Part shown: positions 33,462-41,436 of the stretch, one piece after another
Numbering within the stretch: position 1 is the first letter of the stretch
Layout: every line of letters begins with the position of its first letter
Notes under the pieces: model-generated
Told to the model about the DNA's origin: nothing
Database searches by the model: none
Seen by the model: the letters and a program-made list of their open reading frames with translations, nothing else
Source: Opitutaceae bacterium
GTDB lineage: Bacteria; Verrucomicrobiota; Verrucomicrobiia; Opitutales; Opitutaceae
NCBI GenBank assembly: GCA_005792355.1
Contig: SXSC01000324.1
Coordinates: 1-41,436 of the forward strand
Length of the DNA: 41,436 nt
Direction of reading: 5' to 3'
Position numbers and translations under genes: made by a program

Positions 33462-33565
33462 GAAGCCGGGGTTGTAGACGATTTGCCCTCGCGTGCACGG
33501 AAAATCTGGCGCGCCCACGTGCGTCGGAACGCAACTACGGGTCGGCAAGTGGGCGCCCCGGGGAA

Positions 33566-33621
33566 CGGCGGTTGCCCAGCCGCCGGCCGGCGCTCACGGG
33601 CGCTTGGGCAAGCGCCCCTCC
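33566..33621. repeat. double-hairpin repeat (GCTTGGGCAAGC type), copy 2
   Basis: CGGCGGTTGCCCAGCCGCCG (33566-33585), then CGCTTGGGCAAGCGCCCCTC from 33601. It matches 16769-16830 in order and orientation and lies between the divergent MFS and pyk genes. Confidence 0.7.
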
Positions 33622-33683
33622 GCTCCTCCCCTCCGCTCCGAAACTTGCGCTCCCCGCCGATTTCCGGCAGCGACTACCCCTTC

Positions 33684-35117
33684 ATGAGCGCCGCCACCTC
33701 CATTCGCCGCACCAAGATCATCGCCACACTCGGACCCGCCACCGAAAGCGAGGAGATGCTCGAGCGCCTCATCCGCGCCGGCGTCGATCTCCTCCGCCTC
33801 AACATGGCGCATGCCAGCCACGACTGGACCCGCACGATTATCCGACGCATCCGCGCTGTCAGCACCCGGCTCGACCGCGAGGTCGCAATCATGATGGACA
33901 TCAAGGGCCCCGAGATTCGCACCGGCGACCTCGCCGTGCCCCTCGAACTCAAGGCCGGAGAGATTTTCGACTTCACCGTGAAGCCCGGCGGCACGAGCGA
34001 CAGCGGCGAGGAGGTCCGCTCGGTCGACGTCAACTACAAGGATCTCGTCAACGACATCCGCGTGGGCGACACGGTGCTGGTCGACAACGGCCTGCTCCGC
34101 CTCGAGGTTCTGGAGAAGAACGAAGCCCGCATCCGTTGCCGCGTCATGATTCCCGGCGAGTTGAAGTCGCGCCGGCACATCAACCTGCCGGGGGTGAAGG
34201 TGAACCTCCCCTCGTTCACCGAGAAGGACCGCGGCGACGCCACCGTCGGGCTCGAGGAGGGCATCGACTTTCTCGCCCTGTCGTTCGTCCGCGCCGCGGC
34301 CGACATCGAATTGCTCCGCACCTTCCTCACGGAAAAACGCTCCAAGGTCCGCATCATCGCGAAAATCGAGGACCAATCGGCCATCACCAACCTTGATGAA
34401 ATCGTCGCCACGTGCGACGCCCTGATGGTCGCCCGGGGCGACCTCGGCATCGAGTGCCCGTTCGAAGAGCTGCCCGTGATCCAGCGCCGCGCCGTGCGCG
34501 CCTGCCTCTCGCAGGGGCGCCCGGTCATCGTCGCGACCCACATGCTGGAGTCGATGATCTCCCAACCGGTGCCGACGCGCGCCGAGATCACCGATGTCGC
34601 CAACGCCGTCTACGAACTGGCCGACTGCGTGATGCTCTCGGGCGAGACCACCATCGGCAAGTACCCGCTCGAATGCGTCCGGATGCTCGACACCATCTCG
34701 CGCCGGATCGAACGCGAAACCGACGACGATTGGAAGGAGCCCGCCGTCTTCACCGGTGAACGGATGAAGGTGCTGCATTCGGCGGTGGTCCTCGCGAATG
34801 AACTGCCCAACTCGAAGCTGGTGACCTTCACCCGTCACGGTTTCATGGCCCAGGGCCTCGCCGCGTTGCGCCCCGCGCGCGCCGCGATTCTCGCCTTCAC
34901 GCCTTCAGTCGAAGTGTACCGCCAGCTGCGCCTGCTCCGGTCCGTCGAACCCTACCTTTTGCCGTTTTCCCCGGAGCCCGACGACACGATCGACAACGCC
35001 CTCGCCATCCTGCGCCGCACCGGACGCACTCTCCCCGGCGACAAGGTGGTGATCGCCACCGATATCGTCGCGCAGGACTACCTGGTCGACAGCGTGCAGT
35101 TGCGCACGGTGCGGTGA
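33684..35117 (+). CDS. pyk: pyruvate kinase
   Basis: A 477-residue glycolytic enzyme making pyruvate and ATP from PEP and ADP. It starts TSIRRTKIIATLGPATES, carries MDIKGPEIRTG, the PEP/metal segment IIAKIEDQ, VARGDLGIECPFEELP and the ADP-binding MLSGETTIGKYP, followed by a C-terminal regulatory domain. Length is normal. ATG 33684 begins the family sequence; the frame upstream is only the shadow of the divergent MFS gene. A GCGGGTG hairpin and a tandem repeat follow. Confidence 0.96.
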   Translation: MSAATSIRRTKIIATLGPATESEEMLERLIRAGVDLLRLNMAHASHDWTRTIIRRIRAVSTRLDREVAIMMDIKGPEIRTGDLAVPLELKAGEIFDFTVKPGGTSDSGEEVRSVDVNYKDLVNDIRVGDTVLVDNGLLRLEVLEKNEARIRCRVMIPGELKSRRHINLPGVKVNLPSFTEKDRGDATVGLEEGIDFLALSFVRAAADIELLRTFLTEKRSKVRIIAKIEDQSAITNLDEIVATCDALMVARGDLGIECPFEELPVIQRRAVRACLSQGRPVIVATHMLESMISQPVPTRAEITDVANAVYELADCVMLSGETTIGKYPLECVRMLDTISRRIERETDDDWKEPAVFTGERMKVLHSAVVLANELPNSKLVTFTRHGFMAQGLAALRPARAAILAFTPSVEVYRQLRLLRSVEPYLLPFSPEPDDTIDNALAILRRTGRTLPGDKVVIATDIVAQDYLVDSVQLRTVR

Positions 35118-35127
35118 GGCGAGCGCG

Positions 35128-35183
35128 CAACGCTCAACCTTCAACGCTCAATCTTCAACGCTCAACGATTAACGCTCAAGCTT
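35128..35183. repeat. CAACGCTCAA tandem repeat
   Basis: Four 13-15 bp units (35128, 35142, 35156, 35171) of the form CAACGCTCAA-x-x-TT directly after pyk. Low complexity; function unknown. Confidence 0.7.
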
Positions 35184-35233
35184 CCGCCCCGGAGCGCCGT
35201 GTCGTCCGCTGCGCAACTCGAGTTCAATGGAGC

Positions 35234-35251
35234 GCGGGTGCCCTCACCCGC
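35234..35251. repeat. GCGGGTG hairpin repeat, copy 3
   Basis: GCGGGTG / CACCCGC with loop CCCT. The rest of the spacer to 35417 shows nothing recognisable. Confidence 0.65.
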
Positions 35252-35417
35252 TGATCGCGAGAATGCGGGCGCGGGCGTAATCTCCGCCCTAAAAACTTCG
35301 CGACAAATGCGCATCGTCGCCGCAGGATAGCATTCATCGGTTACCTCCCGTTGCCTCCCGGCGTCTTGGAGCCCGTACCCACGTTCCGCGCTTTCCCACC
35401 GTCTTTTTTTGCGTTGC

Positions 35418-38400
35418 ATGAAAACTCTTCGTTTCGCCTGCACAGTCCTCGCCACGGCCCTCGCCGTGTTCGCCCAGTCTCCGAGCGTTTCCAATCTCTC
35501 GAGCCGCGCCCAGGTCGGCACCGGCGGCGACATCATGTTCACCGGTTTCAACGTCGGCGCGGGAACCAACAAAACCATCCTCATCCGCGCCACCGGCCCC
35601 GCCCTCACCGCCTTCGGCGTCACCGGCGCCCTCGTCGATCCCAAACTCGAACTCTACTCCGGCGCCAACAAGATCAGTGAGAACGACAACTGGGGCGCTC
35701 CCATGGGCGGTGCCGCTCCGATCACCGCCGCCACTTTCTCCTCCGTCGGCGCCTTCGGCCTCACCGCCGGTTCACGCGACGCCGCGCTGCTCGCCACGCT
35801 CGCGCCCGGCTCCTACACCGCCCAGGTGTCCGGGGTGAACAACTCCACCGGCGTGGCCTTGATCGAGGTTTACGAGGTCGGCGCCATCAATGCGCGACTC
35901 GCCAACATCTCCACGCGCGCGCTCGTCGGCACCGGCGGCAACATTCTGATCCCCGGGCTGGTCATTTCAGCCGGCAGCGGCACTCGTCGCCTCCTCGTTC
36001 GGGCGGCCGGCCCCTCCCTCACGGCCCTCGGCGTCGGCGGCGTGCTCGCCGATCCGACGATGGTGGTGCTCAACGCCGCCACCGGCGCCACGGTGGCATC
36101 GAACGACAATTGGAGCACGCCGGTCGGCACCGGCGCCTCGGCCGCCGCCGCCTTGACCGCCGCCTTCACCCAGAACGGTGCCTTCACTTTCACCACCGGC
36201 AGCCGCGACTCGGCGTTGATCGCCGAATTCGCCCCGGGCAATTACACCATCCAAGTCAGCGGCGTCGGCGCCACCAGCGGTGTCGCCCTCGTCGAGGTCT
36301 ACGACATCACACCGGCCGGCCCCGCCACCGTCACTCTCCGGGCCACCAAGACCGCGGCCAACGAAACCGGCACGCTCGCCGGCGAGTTCACCATCACCCG
36401 CGCCGGCGACACGTTTCTCCCACTTGCGGTTAGCTACGGCGTCGGCGGCAGCGCTACCAACGGGCTCGACTATCCGCCGTTGCTTGGCCTCGCCACGATT
36501 CCCGCCGGCGCGACGACCGTGACCATCCCCCTCCAGCCGCTGACCGACACCACGCTCGAGAGCACCGAAACCGTCACGCTCACCCTCGCGGCCGGAACTG
36601 GCTACGTCCTCGGAGCCGAGACCACTGGCACGGTCTCGATCGTCGATGCCCCCGGCTCGCTCTTTGTCGCCTATCTCCGTCCGGCCAGCAGCGCCTCCGC
36701 CTCGGCCGCCAGCGGTCTCGCCACCATCGTGCTGAGCGCGAGCGGCACCCTGGCCACGGTCAATGTGGCGTTCTCCAACCTCAGCTCCGCCCAGGTAGGC
36801 GGCCATCTCTTTCTCGGGAACAGCACCTCCGCCGGCGACTACGTGATGAACTTCCCGATTGGCCAGGTGAACGGCGCCCAATGGGACATCCGTCCCACCG
36901 CCACCTACACCAGCGCGCAGATTCTCGACGCGTTGCGCAGCGGTCTCATCTACGTGGGCATCGACAGTACGAATTTCCCGGCGGGGGAGGTGCGCGGTTC
37001 GTTTCTCACCGGCGTCGGCTCGCAGACGTTCACCCCGCCCGGCGCACCTCCGGCGGTATCGCTGACGAACAGCACCGCGACCAACGCCGCGCGTTTCCTC
37101 ACCCAGGCGACTTTCGGGCCCAGACAATCCGAAATCGACGCGCTCACCAATGGCAGCATCACTTCGTGGCTCGACGCGCAAATGGCGCTGCCCACCACCT
37201 CCCACCGCACCGCCACCGTGAACGAGCGCGAGACCGCGCTGGCCAATAACGAATTCAATCCCACCAACAATCCCTACCTGCTCGCGTTTCGCCAGCGCGC
37301 CTGGTTCGAGATCGCACTCACCGCGCCCGACCAACTCCGCCAGCGGGTCGCCTTCGCCCTCAGCCAGATCCTCGTCGTGTCCGACGCGGGCTTCGGCAAC
37401 AACATGACCGAGCCAATCGCGAACTATTACGACCTGCTCGCGAACAACGCCTTTGGCAATTTCCGCACGCTCCTCGAACAGGTGACACTCAGCCCGGTGA
37501 TGGGCCTCTACCTCAGCTCGCTGCGCAACGCCAAAGCCGACCCCGTCACGGGCACGAATCCAGACGAGAACTACGCCCGCGAGATCACGCAGCTCTTCTC
37601 CATCGGTCTCGTGCAGCTCCAGCCGGACGGCACGCTGAAACTCGACTCCGCCGGTCTGCCGATTCCCACGTACAATCAGATCACCATCACCCAGATGGCC
37701 CGGATTTTCACCGGCTGGGGCTTCTTCACGACGCTGCCCAACCGGACCCTGCGCAACGCCCCCCAGGACTACATCAACCCGATGATGCTCTACCCGGTCT
37801 CGCACGAGACCGGCACCAAGGATCTCAATCCCATCCTGAGCACCGTCATCCCCGCCAATCTCGGCGGCACGGAGGATCTCAAGCAGGCGCTCGACGCGCT
37901 CGCCTTTCACGATAACACCTCCGCGTTTATTTCCCGCCAGCTCATCCAGCGGCTGGTGACCGACAACCCGAGCCCCGCCTACGTCTATCGGGTGGCCGAG
38001 GTCTTCCGGCGCGAAAAAAATAACAGCGCCCAGCTTAATCTCGTGGTTCGCGCAATCCTCACCGACTACGAGGCGCGCTCGACCGCCGTCAACGACGACC
38101 CCGGCTATGGCAAGCTGAAGGAGCCCCTGCTGCGCTTCACCGGCTTCCTGCGCAACTTTAACGCCGCCAGTTCCAGCGGCCGCAACAACCAGGACAACGT
38201 CCAGACCTCCCTCGCCCAGGCTCCGCAGCGCGCCCAATCCGTCTTCAATTTCTTCGAGCCCGACTACGTCTTCCCCGGCCCGCTCGCCGCCGCCGGACTC
38301 GTCGCCCCGGAGTTTCAGATCACCGACGACACCACCGCCATCAGCGTCCCGAATTTCCTGCGCAGCGCGATCTTCGCCGCGGCCCTCGGAGGCAGCGCCA

Positions 38401-38630
38401 CCAAGGTCCTCGTGCCCAACTACACCGCCGAACTGGCCCTGGTCTCCAATGTCCCCGCGCTGCTCGATCGCCTCAACCTGCTGATGACCGCCGGCCAGAT
38501 GACAGCCGCCACGCGTACCCGGATTACCACCACGCTCAGCGCCCTGCCGGCCGCGACCACCGCCCTCGAGCGCGTCCAAACCGCCGTCCTCCTCGTCGCC
38601 ACCAGCCCCGACGGGGCCAGCCAGCGCTGA
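35418..38630 (+). CDS. exported DUF1800 protein with duplicated N-terminal module, Calx-beta and CHRD domains
   Basis: A 1070-residue protein with a signal peptide (MKTLRFACTVLATALAVFAQ). Two ~125-residue copies of a Verrucomicrobia-type module (~20-150 and ~155-290) share the words VGTGG, LIRATGPAL/LVRAAGPSL, NDNW, GSRDAAL/GSRDSAL and EVYE/EVYD. A Calx-beta-like domain follows (~300-410), then a CHRD domain (~420-535, FSNLSSAQVGGHLFLG, GEVRGSFLTG) and DUF1800 (~545-1040, RFLTQATFGPRQSEIDAL, NPDENYAREITQLFSIGL). DUF1800 proteins typically pair with DUF1501 proteins, as here. The role is unknown; surface or periplasmic complex assembly is a guess. ATG 35418 begins the signal peptide. Confidence 0.9.
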   Translation: MKTLRFACTVLATALAVFAQSPSVSNLSSRAQVGTGGDIMFTGFNVGAGTNKTILIRATGPALTAFGVTGALVDPKLELYSGANKISENDNWGAPMGGAAPITAATFSSVGAFGLTAGSRDAALLATLAPGSYTAQVSGVNNSTGVALIEVYEVGAINARLANISTRALVGTGGNILIPGLVISAGSGTRRLLVRAAGPSLTALGVGGVLADPTMVVLNAATGATVASNDNWSTPVGTGASAAAALTAAFTQNGAFTFTTGSRDSALIAEFAPGNYTIQVSGVGATSGVALVEVYDITPAGPATVTLRATKTAANETGTLAGEFTITRAGDTFLPLAVSYGVGGSATNGLDYPPLLGLATIPAGATTVTIPLQPLTDTTLESTETVTLTLAAGTGYVLGAETTGTVSIVDAPGSLFVAYLRPASSASASAASGLATIVLSASGTLATVNVAFSNLSSAQVGGHLFLGNSTSAGDYVMNFPIGQVNGAQWDIRPTATYTSAQILDALRSGLIYVGIDSTNFPAGEVRGSFLTGVGSQTFTPPGAPPAVSLTNSTATNAARFLTQATFGPRQSEIDALTNGSITSWLDAQMALPTTSHRTATVNERETALANNEFNPTNNPYLLAFRQRAWFEIALTAPDQLRQRVAFALSQILVVSDAGFGNNMTEPIANYYDLLANNAFGNFRTLLEQVTLSPVMGLYLSSLRNAKADPVTGTNPDENYAREITQLFSIGLVQLQPDGTLKLDSAGLPIPTYNQITITQMARIFTGWGFFTTLPNRTLRNAPQDYINPMMLYPVSHETGTKDLNPILSTVIPANLGGTEDLKQALDALAFHDNTSAFISRQLIQRLVTDNPSPAYVYRVAEVFRREKNNSAQLNLVVRAILTDYEARSTAVNDDPGYGKLKEPLLRFTGFLRNFNAASSSGRNNQDNVQTSLAQAPQRAQSVFNFFEPDYVFPGPLAAAGLVAPEFQITDDTTAISVPNFLRSAIFAAALGGSATKVLVPNYTAELALVSNVPALLDRLNLLMTAGQMTAATRTRITTTLSALPAATTALERVQTAVLLVATSPDGASQR

Positions 38631-38648
38631 CCCACTCCTCCGCCCCAT

Positions 38649-38738
38649 CGTTCTCGTTCCTCGTAATCGTTCTCGTTCTCCTGAACTTGAAATCCGCAGA
38701 CCCGAGAGAAAGAGAACGATTACGAAGAACGAGGAACG
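38649..38738. repeat. CGTTCTCG-type inverted repeat, copy 2
   Basis: Arms 38649-38680 and 38704-38738 share TCGTAATCGTTCTC on one strand and its complement on the other. Same family as 22521-22599. A polypyrimidine run (CCCTCTCCCTCTC words, ~38756-38815) follows up to the next gene. Confidence 0.6.
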
Positions 38739-38841
38739 AAAAATAACCGAGTTCTCCCCCTCTCCCCCTCTCCCTCTCTCCGTCTCTCTTTCCCTCCCTC
38801 TCCGCTCACCCGCTTCCTCACCTCCCATCGCCATCTTCGAA

Positions 38842-40268
<1,427 letters not shown>

Positions 40269-40272
<4 letters not shown>

Positions 40273-40784
40273 TCCCCCGTCGCGCGTTATTCGCCGTCGT
40301 CGCGTTGCTCGTCGTCGCCTTGGTTTGGTTCCTCTGGCCGGGGCACGAAGCCGACGACCAAACCCCTGCGGCCGCCACCGCCAAATCGGACGCCGCCCTT
40401 CGGCCAGCGGCCATGGCGCGGGCGCCCGCGTCACCACTGGAGTTCTCCGACCTCGCCAAGGATCTCAATTCCCCGTCTGGCGACATCCGCGCCGATCTGC
40501 GGATCGTCGCCGAGGTGGTCGACGCCTTTCGCACCAATTTTCCCCGCGACGGCAACCCCGTTGGGGACAACGCTGAAATCACCGCCGCTCTCACGGGCAG
40601 GAATCAGCTCCGCCTCGCGCTCATTCCTCCCGCTCATCCGGCGGTCAACCGCGCGGGCGAACTCTGCGACCGCTGGGGAACGCCCTTTTTCTTCCACGCC
40701 GAAAGCGCCCGCAAAATGGAAATCCGCAGCGCCGGCCCCGACCGGAAAATGTGGAGCGCCGACGACGTGGTTTTCAGCCCGTAG
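40269..40784 (+). CDS. small membrane-anchored, pseudopilin-like protein
   Basis: A 171-residue protein starting at TTG inside the DUF1501 stop (TTGA overlap). An N-terminal transmembrane anchor (RRALFAVVALLVVALVWFLW) is followed by a Pro/Ala linker and a soluble domain. The C-terminus DRWGTPFFFHAESARKMEIR, then SAGPDRKMWSADDVVFSP, resembles the end of type II pseudopilins (DPWGxPY, SxGPDxxxGTxDDI). It could anchor or escort the DUF1800/DUF1501 complex. No ATG gives the same frame closer, so TTG is preferred. Confidence 0.75.
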
Positions 40785-40786
40785 TT

Positions 40787-40810
40787 CGCGCGGGCCCCGG
40801 CCCCCGCGCG
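40787..40810 (+). terminator. GC-rich hairpin after the DUF1800/DUF1501 operon
   Basis: Arms CGCGCGGG (40787-40794) and CCCGCGCG (40803-40810) directly follow the stop. There is no T tract, so termination is uncertain. Confidence 0.4.
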
Positions 40811-40901
40811 GGAGGTGAACCCGAACAATTCGTATCGCGGCCCGCGACCGATAGGAAACTGGATCTTGAGGGGGGTCGGATCGGGTGGGGGTTGCCGCGG
40901 C

Positions 40902-41144
40902 TACTCGCTCGTCCACTGCGAATCGCGCGACGGCTTCGACTGGCGCCCCGCGAAGCACGTCTTCGTCACCACGCCTGAAATCGCGTGGACCGACGGCGCG
41001 AAGAAAAAACTCAACGCCCTCGAACGCCCGCAACTCGTCTTCGATGCGCACGGCACCCCCGTCACGCTCCTCTGCGCCGGCGCCTACACCGCCGACCGCA
41101 CCCGCAGCTTCAACGTCGCGATCCCACTGCGCCGGTCCGCTTAG
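40902..41144 (+). pseudogene. C-terminal remnant of a glycoside-hydrolase-like protein
   Basis: The frame ending at TAG (41142-41144) reads YSLVHCESRDGFDWRPAKH, then LNALERPQLVFDAHGTPVTL and SFNVAIPLRRS. This pattern (HxESxDGxxW, ERPQL near the end, FNVxIPL) is that of the last beta-propeller blade of GH43-type or related glycosidases. No start or N-terminal part exists upstream; the preceding ~90 bp are GC-rich with no family character. Confidence 0.55.
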
Positions 41145-41206
41145 CGCACTGTCCGCGCGAGCATTGGGGCGGGAAGACAGCTTCTGCTCGACGGGGTCCA
41201 TTCGGT

Positions 41207-41241
41207 TGACACCACGCCTCCTATCAGATTGTCAGATTCAC
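41207..41241 (+). promoter_or_regulatory. possible promoter of the antitoxin-like gene
   Basis: TTGACA at 41207-41212 with TTGTCA or GATTGT as weak -10 candidates (14-16 bp spacing), just before ATG 41242. Confidence 0.3.
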
Positions 41242-41436
41242 ATGAAAACCACGCTTACCGAGTTCCAGCGGAGTTTCCGCAAGGCGCGCGAGGCCGCAGA
41301 CCGTGGCGACTCCGTGATCGTCGCCGGAGAGGATTGCGATTACGTGTTCGAACGACGTGCGCCAGGCCCGGCCAATCCCTTCGAGGGACTCGAGGGTGTC
41401 TTCGGCGCGGTGGCACTCCATCAAGAATCAACTCCC
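41242..41436 (+). CDS. Phd/YefM-like antitoxin, partial (runs off the window)
   Basis: The first 65 residues are visible (MKTTLTEFQRSFRKAREAAD, GDSVIVAGEDCDYVFERR, then a Phe/Gly-rich tail) and no stop is reached. The pattern of an N-terminal helix around T-L-T-E-F followed by A-x-x-G-D-x-V-I-V and a short strand resembles Phd/YefM-type antitoxins, which bind their own promoter and neutralise a downstream PIN or RelE-type toxin. Any partner would lie beyond the window edge. Confidence 0.55.
   Translation, partial: MKTTLTEFQRSFRKAREAADRGDSVIVAGEDCDYVFERRAPGPANPFEGLEGVFGAVALHQESTP

Noticed and set aside
35967..38834. 955-codon minus-strand frame under the DUF1800 gene
   Set aside because: Extreme Gly/Arg/Glu content and no domain; the opposite strand has four recognised domains.
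40556..40580. CCCGTTGGGGACAACG, resembling the AGCCCG hairpin
   Set aside because: Only the loop side matches; the right arm (AACGCTG) does not pair, and it lies in the coding segment NPVGDNAE.

Overview
The window is GC-rich chromosomal DNA (roughly two thirds G+C). Its gene content points to the Verrucomicrobiota, most likely the family Opitutaceae. Pointers are a planctomycete-type cytochrome/DUF1549/DUF1553 protein beside a DUF1501 protein, a DUF1800/DUF1501 secretion-type pair carrying the duplicated adhesion-like module common in that phylum, and spacers packed with short palindromic repeats. The assignment is an inference from gene families; no rRNA or tRNA gene was seen.

Layout. 1-2500: AT-richer leader, then a membrane M48 metallopeptidase with a long C-terminal extension. 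2.86-6.92 kb: two-gene operon of DUF1501 and cytochrome c/DUF1549/DUF1553 proteins. 7.2-10.6 kb: repeats, a SufE-type sulfur acceptor, a TatD-type hydrolase interrupted in frame by a palindromic repeat, a secreted protein, and (minus strand) tRNA t6A dehydratase TcdA behind a cysteine-less thioredoxin-fold lipid- or periplasm-directed protein. 11.7-14.7 kb: a gene remnant, an ABM-domain protein and an iron-type alcohol dehydrogenase separated only by a perfect palindrome, and an Asp-box (Ycf48-like) secreted protein. 14.85-16.66 kb: OPT-family transporter (minus). 17.0-20.8 kb: an Arg/Gly-rich disordered protein, MurA and RuvB. 20.9-21.8 kb: a small RHH-like protein and a DUF6702-like exported protein.

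21.8-24.06 kb (minus) is a compact pterin operon: 6-pyruvoyltetrahydropterin synthase, GTP cyclohydrolase FolE2 and a short-chain dehydrogenase, which together could make a tetrahydrobiopterin-like cofactor. Divergent from it, 24.25-28.45 kb, lies the most unusual locus: a GalU-like nucleotidyltransferase with a broken signature loop, overlapping by 4 bp a 1120-residue protein that joins a fucokinase-like GHMP kinase domain to a UDPGP-type uridylyltransferase domain.

28.5-31.3 kb holds a toxin-antitoxin-like small protein/nucleotidyltransferase pair, two decayed gene ends, a small SHOCT lipoprotein and a 1-kb gene-free tract full of inverted repeats. 31.3-35.1 kb: a YycJ-type metallo-hydrolase, a GlpT/UhpT-like transporter (minus) and pyruvate kinase. 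35.4-40.8 kb: a DUF1800 protein, a Tat-exported DUF1501 protein and a small membrane-anchored pseudopilin-like protein in one operon. The window ends with a glycoside-hydrolase-like remnant and the start of a Phd/YefM-like antitoxin gene that runs off the edge.

The strongest window-wide theme is the number of distinct short palindromic repeat families (at least eight), several with two or three copies here. Some have been absorbed in frame into proteins (TatD, the kinase/uridylyltransferase fusion, the Arg/Gly-rich protein, the RuvB N-terminus).
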